DNA of 64,000 nt from positions 4,006,679 to 4,070,678 of the forward strand of contig NC_081337.1 of assembly GCF_022539665.2 (NCBI RefSeq). The letters are read 5' to 3'. This DNA comes from Daphnia carinata. Lineage: Eukaryota > Arthropoda > Branchiopoda > Diplostraca > Daphniidae. Position numbers and translations under genes: made by a program. The notes under the pieces were generated by a model. It saw only the letters and a list, made by a program, of their open reading frames with translations, was not told where the DNA came from and made no database searches. Positions 34,335 to 46,300 of the stretch are shown one piece after another. Position 1 is the first letter of the stretch. Every line of letters starts with the position of its first letter.

Positions 34335-37334
34335 ATGCATCAAGTCAGCAAATTACAAATCACCAAGTTGAATCCACATCTGACATGTTTGCTATGCAGA
34401 GGATATTTCATCGAAGCAACCACGATCATAGAGTGCCTTCATTCTTGTAAGCCCACATATTTGTGCGAGATACAATTATTTTTAACTATTCCAAATTTAT
34501 TTACAGTTTGTAAGTCATGCATCGTCAGATATCTGGAAACGAATAAATTTTGTCCAGTCTGTGAAGTGCAAGTCCACAAAACAAAGCCTCTTCTGAATAT
34601 CCGTTCAGATCAAACCCTTCAAGATATAGTCTACAAATTAGTTCCTGGGCTTTTTCAACGTAAGTTATCATGGCTAAAGCCGCCAGCTATTCAATTTGCT
34701 GTTTTCTTTTGCTTACCTCTGAAAAAGGGGAAAAATAATGAACTAGTAATTATTGGATAAAAATTTTCTTTTAAAGATGAAATGCGCCTCAGGAGAGAAT
34801 TCTACAGCAAACATCCTAATGATCTGCCTTCAAATCCGGAGGACAGAGGCGAGGTGTCAGATTACTTTATTTACTCCTCTGATGAAACCATCTGCCTTTC
34901 ATTGGAATATGCAGACAATATTGTGGATCGCAAAGAAGATGTTGAAGACGTAAATGATAACCAATTGAACGGAAAGCGATTCCTTCGATGCCCAGCTGCT
35001 GTTACAGTGGGCCTTTTGAAGCGTCTTATTCGTGGAAAATATGGGTTGGATAGCAATCACGCTCTAGATATCCTCTTCGGAGACTCCTTTCTGTGCGACG
35101 AATATTCGCTAGTGGACCTAGCCTATATCTATAATTGGCGGCGGAAAGGTCCTATGAGACTGAAGTATCGCATTTACCAAAAGGTGCAGAATCCCAGTCC
35201 TCTGACCAATGGCACCTGTGTTAATGAAGATGTTCCACAAACAATTCCAACACCAAACAAACAAGAGACATTGAATGAGGAGAAAAAAATAACAAATGAA
35301 GTTCAACTTGAAATTAGTGAAACTGGCATTATGAGTGTCTTGAATGTAGTTGCAAGAAATGGCATTACAGAAGATATTGAAGCCCCGGCTTCCAGTTCTG
35401 CCAGCGAAAAGACCGAACAGTCGGACGAGAAAATTCCTCCGTCGCCGAAACCAGAGCCGGGCATTGACTTATCGCCGGTACAAATTCCCGCCGTTTCACC
35501 TCCTGATATTTCTGTCAATAGCCAACCAGAAACCCCAGTGGATTGTGCGACATCTGTTGATGTCAAAACAGGAGTTCCTGATGAAGTAAAAAAGACACCC
35601 GATGTTAGTGAGAGTTCTACTGCAGCTACGACGGAAATTGCCGGTAATTCTTCTGCTTCACACGCCGTTGCATCGGTCCGCAATAAACTCTCTGTGACCA
35701 GCAATCAAAAAACACCGAAACCATCGCCTACCTCGTGGAACCAAAGTGTGAACCGAGTAGGAATCAAAAGAACATCAAACTCAGTGACATCCAATGATAG
35801 TGGCATCACTGTAAGCCCTGAGCAAAGCCATCCTACCCCGGCCAAAAAAGCAGCACCTTCAAGTCCATCAAAAGCACCTCGATTCTTCAAAGTACGTAAT
35901 TCCTCACAGTCCGGCTGTAGCGACAGTAATGGAATGTCGTGCAAGGTTACGGGAACATCAATAGCATCTGTGACTGAATCGCCTGTTCAAGAAGTGGCTG
36001 TCAATTTGACCAAAGCCTCCAGTAGTCCTAAAAAGGCGTTTGATAAAGACAGGTCGATCAGAGAAGGGAAAACACCATCCCCTCGTCCCGAAGTCTCTAC
36101 CAATCCAATACGCCCTTACTCCGTTCCAACGGTTTCTCAATCTAAAAGACAACCATCGCCTAGTTTGGCTGCTGAGGATGCGGCTGCCCGCTTAAAGCAT
36201 CTACTGAATCCTATTTCTTCGGCGTCTGCTACAACGACGTCCCAATCTTCTAGAGACAGCTCTATTCAGCAGCTAAGATTTCCCGCTGCAGCATGGCTTA
36301 ATCTAACGAGAGGGGTACCCAATCGCCCAGCTCCGCTTACGTTAGCATCAGGCTCGCCATTTAGCAACCGGCCTCCTATTTCGCCAGCTCATTTCATATC
36401 CAGCTTTATAGCCTCCCATCCGCATTATCCCTACCTTTCTCCGTTGGGTCTTCCTCCTCCACCGGACGGAAAGAAATCTCTTCCTTCATCGACGGCGTCA
36501 TCGTCGTCGTCTTCTTCGTCAGCCGTTTCACAGCAAATGCACAAGTCGACCAGCCCCAGGACGTCTAATAACTTCCCCACACCAACATTTAACCTGAATG
36601 CATTACAGCAGTGTACTTACCCATCAAGCCTGTCCCCTTTGCTACCAAACCTTCCACGTGAATTGGTCGGTTCATTTTACCATTCATCTTATGTTCCGCG
36701 GCCCTTCATGTCAAATCGTGGAAGCCCCCACGTTTCTCCAAAATCTCTTTCTTCGTCTTCTTCATCATCTGTTAATAACAACAGCGGCGGAGGATTCCAT
36801 CCCTCGATGCCTCCGACTGTGACGACGACGACATCCAACAGTTCTTCTTCTACGACAGGAAAGAAATCATCGCCTGGTTTAAGACCGCTTGTACCCCGAC
36901 GAACTGTTGCCCCACCTCCCCCTTTAGTACCTATTGGGTCTACCCCTAGTTCCGCACGTTCACCTCCCACACTTCTCCCGATTAGTGACGTAGTCGATAA
37001 AGAGTCGTCTGCTGCTAAAACAAGCCCTTCTGCGACAGCTTCAAACTGCAAAACAGTCGTGGAAAGCTGCGTTACTCGGATGGATGAAGACGTCAAAAGT
37101 GATGCAGCTCCTAAACCGACTGATGGCGAACCTGTTACAGCTGAACGAGAAAATCAGCACTCGCCTCGCCAAGAAAATGGTAAAGTTACAGAAGTGGATT
37201 GTGGGAAAGTTGACGCTCTGAAAATATTGCAATCCGAGTGTTCGGTTAGTAAAACTGCGTCGGAGAATGTCAATTCAGAAGTCGAAAAGCAATCAGATTC
37301 CAAGGTGGAAGTTGCTGCCACATCTCCGTCTTAA
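34335..37334 (+). CDS. Posterior sex combs/BMI1-type Polycomb group RING protein
   Basis: A PRC1 subunit that pairs with Sce/RING1 to ubiquitinate H2A and compacts chromatin. CDS join(34335..34446, 34507..34659, 34777..37334), 940 aa. The N-terminal RING finger has C18, C21, C34, H36, C39, C42, C53 and C56, including HSFCKSC across the first intron. The PCGF signature follows, with KLVPGLF and then RREFY at the second junction. A RAWUL ubiquitin-like domain spans about 127-221. The remaining 700 residues are Ser/Pro/Thr-rich and look disordered, with poly-Ser runs around 36500 and 36750. A long tail of this kind is found in Drosophila Psc and Su(z)2, where it mediates chromatin compaction, and not in the short vertebrate PCGF2/BMI1. 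Psc versus Su(z)2 orthology cannot be decided; only one copy is in the window. Confidence 0.92.
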
Positions 37335-37791
37335 CGCTCTAAAAATAAAAGACGAGCTCACCAGTGATGGGAAGTGCGCGTAGCGTCATTTTGTACATAT
37401 CCAATAATACCAATATCCGGCTACTTCGCTCACCTCCTAAGATGAGTTTCAATATAACGTAAGATCTGATCTATTATTTATCATTTAGACCGTGTTATTG
37501 ATTACAGTACGGCGGCAACTTTTTCATCCCTTGTATTTTCTTTTTTCCCTCGTTTCATTTCTTCATCTGCAAGTGTATGCACGGCTTTATCGCCTTGTGG
37601 TCACGTTCAATCTGTATAGAAAAGAGTGCGATATTTGTACACTGAGAGAGTGGAGACGAAGGTCTTCCATGCCTTCGTAACTATCACTGTACTTCGTGCG
37701 TTAGTTTATTTCCCTTTTTTGTAATCCTAGTTTTAACTAAGGAGAATACACGAGCAAATTCGATTATAATTTTCTATTCTTCGTGCCGTTC
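37335..37791. other. Convergent 3' region of the Polycomb and COMMD genes
   Basis: 457 bp between two stop codons. AATAAA at 37344-37349 (plus) and at 37710-37705 (minus strand) are candidate polyadenylation signals. The two transcripts may overlap. Confidence 0.55.
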
Positions 37792-38528
37792 TCATACCAA
37801 TGCAACACGTTTCACGGAATGACACGCATCTTTAAGTGTACTCACCAAGTCTTCCAATTCTGCGTGAGACGCAGTAAAGGTCAACGGTTCGCGTCGGCCT
37901 TTGTCCTCAAAGATTAATTCAATAATGTACATCAACTCACGAACAGGCCCTCTAGTATTGGTCTATGAAATTATAGAAAATGGAATATTTGCTAACAGTG
38001 AATAAGGTTTGAATTAAAAATACTTCTAATCGATAATCTAGCCTCCAATTGACATCAACCAATTTTGGTGGGCTGGTACCATACAGCCTTAGGACTGCTT
38101 GGATTTTGCTTTGGTTGGCAAAAAAGACTTTCAGAAGCCTATCAATTTGTTCAGATGACCAGTGGAATGTTTTTAATTTGGACTCCAGTTGACTGGATGA
38201 AATATTTTGGGATGCCGCTTGGATTATAAATTTAGAAAGGTTTGTGTACAACTCTGATATTCTTTGTGGGTCCAATTTTCCTAAAGCTTTGTTAACTAAA
38301 AAAATGTGTAACAGAATTGTATAACTGAGATCTAATATTTCTGTTACCTTCTAACTGCCTGATTACATTTTGTGACTCGTCCGTGCTTGGGATCTTGGCC
38401 AAACTATTACAAACAGTATCGATGATTATGCCAAATTCTTCCAAGGAAACCTCTGTTTTGGTATCACTTAGCGATAAAAGGTTACTTTGAACAATACTAG
38501 AGAGTTCGAGCAATGTGTTGTCACCCAT
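37792..38528 (-). CDS. COMM-domain protein, most like COMMD3
   Basis: A subunit of the Commander complex, acting in endosomal recycling. Three exons on the minus strand: join(37792..37962, 38024..38295, 38348..38528), 207 aa. The N-terminal two thirds are helical. The C-terminal COMM domain (about 139-207) carries the hallmark tryptophan segment DVNWRLDYRLE and ends with a helix LEDLVSTLKDACHSVKR. These resemble the corresponding COMMD3 segments (DVxWRLEY and LVxxLKDAxxSxxR), from knowledge of the family; COMMD3 is 195 aa in human. A gtgagt at the LEDL codons could mimic a splice donor, but read-through gives the conserved ending. The gene converges on the Polycomb gene and is divergent from the ARMC5-like gene. 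COMM membership is firm; the paralogue call is less so. Confidence 0.82.
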
Positions 38529-39144
38529 TTTTTTTTTTGGAAAAGCATCGACCATGAACCAAAACATACACATCAGAACTAGGAATCATAAATAATGACA
38601 ATACAGGATGTAAACATGCTAGCAGACGAGTACAAAATAAAAATACAAAATTCTATTTAATTGACAGTTGAGGCCAGGAACAAATTTGCAACAGTTCATG
38701 ATAACCACTAAATAAGGAAGTCGATCACCTTTGAAAAGATTAATACATTTCTTTGCAAGTTATTGGATATTTAGCTACATATAATTTCTGAGCATCTTCA
38801 TGAGAAAATTCTCTTGAAAGTCAGCGCATCTTTTAAAGATATTATTCTCAATTTCTCATGCCTTAACGCCTTGATGCCTTCTGGCATCTCGCCCCGTGTA
38901 AATTCTTCTGCCGAAAACAGCTGAGAACTGACAGTGATTTCTTTGTTTTTTGTTTTATATTTTATTGACAGTTGGTTGCAACGTTAAATTTGTACTTCAT
39001 GTAGTTCAATCTCCACTAAGAAGCAAAACATCGTACGGATTATAGGTCTGGAAATTCTAATGTGGCCATTTAATAATTATAGCTGTTTAAACACTCTTTT
39101 GTGTTTGAATCAATTACAGTTGACTTTATACATGTGTATATGAA
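38529..39144. promoter_or_regulatory. Divergent promoter region of COMMD and ARMC5-like genes
   Basis: 616 bp between two head-to-head start codons. No TATA box or other clear motif was recognised. A shared bidirectional promoter is plausible. Confidence 0.4.
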
Positions 39145-42100
39145 ATGGACTCCTTAAGAAACACAGATTCCATTCACCAAAGAATTCAATACCTGTTCAA
39201 CAAATTGAGCTCTAGTCATTCATCAGTCTGCTATCGTGCTCTAACAGAAATTAGAACTGAATTCATCCCGAAGCCTCAATTGCTGCAGATTTTTATTCAA
39301 GCTGAGGGTGTGAAGCATATAGTTGCACAGCTACAAAAATCCAACAGGAAAATTGTTGATGTCAGTCTTAGCATTTTGGGTCATTGTGTTCTAGAACAGG
39401 AGCCAAGAAATATTGTAAGTATACAAATTGTCAAGCATTAGTGAATCAGATTGACCATTTGAATTTTTTTTAAATATTCCAAATAACATAAAACTATAAA
39501 ACAACTTTTTTTTTTATTAGTTTCGCAAGGAAGGTGGTCTGCCCGTGTTAGTTCGGGTTTTGCGATCGTTTGAAGACGATACTGCTATTTTAAGTAGGGG
39601 CTGTCGAGTCATCGGATCACTTGCCCACGATAAAAAGGTTGCCGCGAAATGTGTACTAGAGTATTCGGTTCATCATACGATAGGAAGCATAATCGATCGC
39701 TCAACTGACGAAGAAATTTTAAGCATGGCCATTCGTGCAATCCATAATCTTTCCGATTCTAAGGAACACGTCGCTGTTCTAGGAAAAAATCATATCTACC
39801 CAAAGCTTTCAAATTTACTAATGAAAACTGAAAGTATCAATATTCAAAAGAAGCTGTTTGCTACCTTGTCGCATATATTTAACTACATGAAGCGCTTCCC
39901 TGAATCTTCTGCTCATTATTGGATTGGATGCGAAGGAGGAGGAAAAGTGATAGCAAAGTAGTTTCTACTGGTTGAATTATTTCGCGTGGATTATTTTTAC
40001 CTAACAAATGCGCTTTTATTTCGCCTAGATTCGTAGAGCTGAGACTCAGCACCTCAGATGTTATATCAACCAAGGCACCTCAGCTTTTATACCAACTGGT
40101 TCAAGACAAACATGTGCGGCCATTGCTAGCATCAAAGGATGCGTTCGAAGCCCTTATTCCGATTGTTAAAGAAGAAAAGGAATTGGGAAAGTGTGGTAAG
40201 GAAAATTAATATCCTTAACCATGCTTACGAATAAATTTGTTTTTTGATATTTAATTCAGGAACAACAGTCTATCTCAGCAGTCTGTTATTATTATGCCGC
40301 GAAAGTCCAAACTGTTTTTTTCAAGTTGGGGGCATCCCCGTCTTGCTCGGATTAATTCGGGAATCAGATCCGTTTTGCGCAGCAGGGTCATCAATACCAT
40401 TGCATTCACAACGGTTTCGTTCGCAGCACAACAACATCTTCAGTACTTTACTTGCTTTTAAATATGATACGAGTGCTCTGGCAGAACTCGTAAGTGGAGG
40501 AGTTGTAGATATCCTCACCACCCGATTGACTAGGTGGTGCCTATTTCTATCATCAACCCTTTAAGTCCTACTAAACTTTCTCTATTATCTCAGGTATGTT
40601 GAACTATGTCGATCCGGTAAAGCTGGTTATAGTCCTCAACGTCCTCAGCAAAATCGTACACAATCGGCAGAAACTGAGATAAGTTCTTCTCTTTTGGAAG
40701 AATCCTTTGAAGAACCGACAGAACCTCATCAGACAGTTAGTCATTCTGAATGCAAGATAAAATGTCGTTCAAGAAAACAGTATCGCACGACCAGCCCTAG
40801 TTATCAGGCAGTGGAAATGGAATATGACCAATTTTCTCGACTCAGAGAATCTAATCAAAACAATCCAGCTGCACTCAATATATTTGGGTGGAATCCTGAT
40901 CGACCTAATGTGGTTGACAGTGAAACCATCAGTCCACATTCGAGTCCTAGATCTCAAAGCATGTCTTCTTCACCGACCCACTCTCTCTCAACCTGGTCAG
41001 ATTCCGGGTCAGATGGTGACGCTGTTTCTGATTATTCTTCAGGGAATGTCTCTCCAGCCTATAGCTCCGGTTATCCAGCAAGTCCGGCCTCAGAAAGTCC
41101 AATCGATTCACCTTCAGCCGAGTTAATGAGTCCACTTTGTCCCCCTACTTTGCCTTCTTCATCTGATTTTGAACATTCAGACGATGAAGAAGAGGACCAA
41201 GCGGGTTGTTATTCTCCAACTAATGTTGACTTCGAACTTGATTCAGAAAGCGATGGCCTTCCTACTAGTCCAAAACTGCCATGCAAAAAGCGGGCAAAAA
41301 TTAGCCAAAGTGATTTGACGGGCCGGAGACTTTGTTGTGAAAAAGACCTTAAAATGCTGTGGCTCAAACTGGGACAAGTTGACGATAAAGATTTTTACGA
41401 AAATTGGCCCGAATTTACAGCCGAACCGCATCAGGTCCATCAACAGGAAGTGGCCGTCTATCTCTTGCTCAAACTCAGCTGGCTAGAAGATACACCGAAA
41501 CAGCTTACTGATCTGAATACTGTCAAAGCCGTTATAGATTATTTGATGGAAACTTCAACACCCACATTTCGGGCCTGCCAATTCCTTTTCCGACTTGCCA
41601 GGTAGGTTATAAAAATTGTAATGTTTTTCCATCCATAACTCAACGGTTTTTTACAGTTGCCAATCCTTGTTTGTGGATCTACTTTTACGATCACAATTTC
41701 CATTGGAAGTATACCTCGGTACACTCTACTTGATACGTATTGAATACTTGAATGCTAAACCCTTTTATTTTTTAAATGTAGGATTAAATCGAAGACTAAC
41801 TACAGTTCACTGTTGTCCGCTACATTCGAGTCTTCGAAGAGTGGCTGAACAAGTTCTCGATCAAATGGCATCCATTGTAGCGCAATTTGGACGTGGTGAA
41901 ATTGAAAACATTTTACTCAAGAGCGCCGACGATTTAGCGTCCTCTTCGGTTGTTGCCATGGCCGCACCGCTGATCGTTAAATCCAGGGGTTTGTTACGAA
42001 GATATGTCAATGATCTCCAGATACTTGATACCATTGGAAAGCAGTTACGCTCGCCTAATACCAGGGCATACGCTGCCGCATCGTTGTCCTCCCTTGGCTC

Positions 42101-42811
42101 ATTCCTAAAAATGGACGACTTTCTCAGTCCTCGCACTGCCCTGAGTGATTTATTTAGCCATGAGCCATGCCAAGTAGCCAATTTGAGAGAGGACGTTTTC
42201 TTCCACATAATTCCGAATCAAAAGATTGGTGGTGTCAAGAGTCGTTTACAGGGTGCAAGCTTCTTCGAAGCCATGTTCCGTGGAGGATTCCAAGAATCTC
42301 AAAGTAATGTTGTTCCCCTTGTTGATATCCAAGCTCCAGTGCTGAAGGTATTTTTTTTAATTCCTCACGTTGCTGCGTGTACTTTCAGATAATATAAAAT
42401 TTTTTAAAACTCGGGTAGGTGATTCTTCATCTAATTTATGGATGTGGTTGTCAATGCGCAATTATTCGAAGCATTGAGCGCTTAGTGAATTCTGACCGAT
42501 CGGCGCTTAGTCTCCTGGAATCGCTTGACCGCTTCCTATTGCTCGAACAATTAGATGGAATAAGCAATTTCATTGCCAGCCAAGATTGGAGCAGTTCTCC
42601 AAATAATTTCATTGCCCTCTGGACTTCATTGGATGGTGGCTTTCCGTTTGTTACGAAGCTAAGAAACCACTTGCAATATTTCCCTTTTTCCAATGCTGCT
42701 GACTTTGATTCCCGATTTCAGTTAATCGACACAGTTCTTCGAATGGAAACAGCTGATGAAACCATTGGAATTTGGAAAAAAATGTTTCTTTCTAGAATAG
42801 AAGATAAGTAA
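39145..42811 (+). CDS. Armadillo-repeat and BTB protein, ARMC5-like
   Basis: ARMC5 is a CUL3 substrate adaptor acting on RNA polymerase II subunits. Eight exons: join(39145..39414, 39521..39957, 40029..40195, 40260..40533, 40594..41601, 41657..41718, 41782..42347, 42419..42811), 1058 aa. The first 480 residues are armadillo-like helical repeats (for example GGLPVLVRVL, GGIPVLLGLI). A Ser/Pro/Asp-rich disordered segment follows (about 500-640), with many SP pairs. Another helical region (about 660-850) leads into a C-terminal BTB-like fold with VFFHII, ASFFEAMFRGGF and ILHLIYG. ARM repeats, a central spacer and a C-terminal BTB is the ARMC5 layout. The 63-nt intron 41719-41781 is a multiple of three with no stop, so its retention would keep the frame; splicing is preferred because it joins YLGLNRR smoothly. 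Confidence 0.8.
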
Positions 42812-43375
42812 ATTTCCCTGACATCGCTTTTGCTATACTTCTCGTTAACAGTATCCCTCATTTATCTTGAAATTTGACTGTGCGTTATTGTTGGTTATGT
42901 GGATAATACCAGGTGATATCAATAAAGTTTGTTGTTCAGTGAAGACCGTCGTTATTTCCATAGTGGCATTTACATTCTTGTACGGCCTCCACGCTCCCTT
43001 TCACATTCTTTAGCTCCTGCTGTTAGCTCTTCCTCTTTTCTTGGCATTTGACAAAGCACAAAAGGTGAGATGGCAACGCTGTTCGCAGCAGAAGTTCTTC
43101 TTATTCACAATCATGAAATAGTTTCGCAGTTCGGACTTAGAACGATATTGTTGTTTTCTCTGCCTTAAGTGGTTCGGTCCTTTCCGTTTACAACAAATTT
43201 TAGGCCGGTTGGTTTATTCTGTACATGTCACTACGTATGTTCAGAGTCTTTTCGTTTTTTAATACCCCTTTCGTTAGTTAATTACCTCGGAATCATGTAA
43301 ATAAATAGTGAAATCCTAGAAAGTCAGACGATCGATAAAGTTAACTTCCGTCCTTATCAAGTTGGGCAATCAAAA
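42812..43375. other. Intergenic region between ARMC5-like and tweek genes
   Basis: AATAAA at 42921-42926 is the likely polyadenylation signal of the upstream gene. The rest should hold the promoter and 5' UTR of the next gene; no motif stands out. Confidence 0.5.
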
Positions 43376-46300
43376 ATGACCGATCTCAATCATAATGGGA
43401 CAAGCCTGGGTGGTAGTGAAATTGGACAGGCATCTCAATGGAATTTCACCAAGACCATCCAGACTACTCTGGAGGACATAGAGATTGATGCCAACTTTGC
43501 ATGGCTGATATTCTCCCTCCTGATTGCTATGTTTTGGTTCACCTATATTACACATTACAGTGCTCGTGTCATTGGCCAAATACTCACTCGGTTGTTAAAC
43601 AGATTTGTAATTGGAAGTGGATATTTAAGAATAGGTAAGCACCCGTAAATGCTGCTTTATACAGAAGGGGTCTTGATATATCCATTATTTTTTTTTAGGT
43701 TCACTCACATTTGATGTGTTAGCAGGAAAAATTATGTTTCGTGACATTGTTTACACTAGTGAGGATTTTAGTATTAGAATTCAAGATGGCTGGCTAGTGT
43801 TTCGATGGTGGAGATCCTATGTGCCCAAAGATATAACAGAAGGTATTTTGATGCAATCAACAATTTTTATGTACCCTACTAATATCCATTTTATTTATTC
43901 AGACTTGTCACATTCAGATACTCGGTTGTCGCTAATGCTTAACGGTCTTGAATTGCACATTTATAATCGTTCCAACTTGTACAACGAACTTGAAAAGATA
44001 TTTGGTTTGGAATCATTAATCATACCAAACGAGGGTAATGGAAATCTGGGCAATAGTTCAGTTAACAAAACCACCAGTAAAGCATCGACTTCAAGTAAAT
44101 TAACCGATGAAGAATCGAATAGTCAAGGCGCAAGAGTTCTCGGTCGTTCATGGAGAGACTTAATTCCAGTTATTAAAGTGGAAATATGTTGCGTAAGATT
44201 TTAATACCGAAAAAATATGCACTCCGAAAATGTTTTCCATTTTTTCTTTACTGGTCTCTATTTAGGGCCGGGCGGTATTTGGAAATCGGCTAGTACCCAC
44301 GACTCTTTGTCTTTCGATGGAGGAAGGTTATATGGTCTACTCAACGAAGCCCGCAATGTCCAAGCTCGACCATTTCGTTCACGTGGTCACGTGTCGAGCA
44401 GAAAATTTCAAAGTAACCACAAAGTCAATGTTCGTATTTCGCCAACTGATCAATTTATTTATCATCCAGGTAACGCTTGCACCAAGTTTAAAATATACGG
44501 GTTTAAATGATGAGCCGCCTAGGCTCATGGGCGAAGGCTTCGTCGTCCTCTCTTCCAACACCATCGATTTTTATTACTACATGGACGAGCCAGGAATCGT
44601 GCCTGAAGTGCCTCTTATGATTGAGCTGGCCAATGGAGATGTTGTCGAATGCCATGCTCCTGTATGGGGTCTGGACATTCGATGCGGAAAAGGAACCGAT
44701 TTCAGTTACGGTCCTTGGGCTGACAGAAAGCGGGAACAGCTTTTCAAATTCTTCTACCCCCCAAATTATCAGCCTATGAAGGTATTAAACTTTACATCTT
44801 TTTTTCCTCTTCATTGAAGACTTAAATACTTCTAAATTGTTTTCATAGATTACATCTCCACCGCGACCAGGCGAAAAAAGAACGGTACAATCTTTTGACA
44901 TCCGCTTTAGCACTCTAAGCGAAGCCACTGTGGATGTGTTGTTCACAAAATGCAAGGCAAGTTGAGTCTTAATTTTCCGATTATAAGTAATGAAAAAAAA
45001 CGAAGAACAATTGAATAATTGAACCACAACATAGGAAACGAACGCCATTCACATGACAATTGGCGCTGGATCCTACTTGGAAATAACTATTCCATGGACA
45101 GTGAAATCTGATGGTTGTGCGACAAAGATTTCTGGCCAACTCCTCCATGTCGATGCTTCTACAAGCTTGCAGGTATTGATGATTTAATCATAGCCTCCCG
45201 TAACAAACTTATGTTTTAAATTTTTTATCTTCCCATATTTAGTATCGAAGTTTAATGGAAGCCGAAACGTTGAAATTCGCGGTTTTAATGCAATATCCGG
45301 TTGCTTGGAACGCGCACCAAAGTTGGAATTTATCATTAACAGGAACGAAAGCCACATTGCATCTTATATACGAGCATCGTTATTTCTTTCAAGGTGCGTT
45401 TTTTATTGTGATATTCCTACCCTTTCCAGATTCTAAAATTATGTAATGCATTTAGATCTGATCAACGACTGGTCGTCAAGGAATCCAGCCGATTTACTAT
45501 ATTACATCCCCTATACTTGGTTCCTTAAATTTTGCCTCAAAGAGTTTGAGCTAATAACAATTGCCAATCAGTACAATTGGGTTGACTGTTCTTCACAGCG
45601 TCAAGAAAATGGTATGTACTTAATAAACCTGGTGTTTTTCAAAATGAATAATCCTTACCGTCCATCAGCTTACGCGGCATTTAGTGGAGATTTTCTCGAG
45701 CTTGCCTTTGCCCTTCCGTTCAACGATTTCCTTCCCCCAACAATGGAACTGAAATTCCAAATTCAAGTGCGTATTTTAGTTTAAGATCTTCGTGATGTGT
45801 TGAAATAATTTAGATTTGATATACGTTGCAGGGTGAGTCACTTGATATGAATGTGCAGTTGCCTGAAATGTCCACCAGCCGACCGGTCCTTTTGGCGCTT
45901 GCAGCGCATGCACGGACAGCTAATAGATCTGCGGAGGTTAGTAGAATTACCATGCAAATTTTGTAAATCTCTTATTCTCTTATTCTTATTTTATTATCCT
46001 TCCAGCCCATACGAAATGAAACGCCAATTGACTGCGATAAAGAACGTTGGCGTAACTTAGTCAAACGTTCTGAGGGCTGGGTCCAATGCTGGACAGTGCC
46101 AGTCATTTCACTCGGCATCCAATACACTTACCATCCAATGACACCCCCGGGACCGGCGCCTCAGGCCAACGTGCCAACACCAGAGAGGGAAGAACTGCTT
46201 CTGACTCCGGTCCGTTTCCCTGTTCCCACCACTTCGTCTCTTCAAGTCCCGCTTAGAAACGGTCGACCGGCCACTTTGGAATTCGATCCGACGACCTTAA

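Noticed and set aside
37792-37860. gtgagt in the last COMMD exon as a splice donor
   Set aside because: Read-through yields the conserved COMM-domain C-terminal helix followed by a stop codon.
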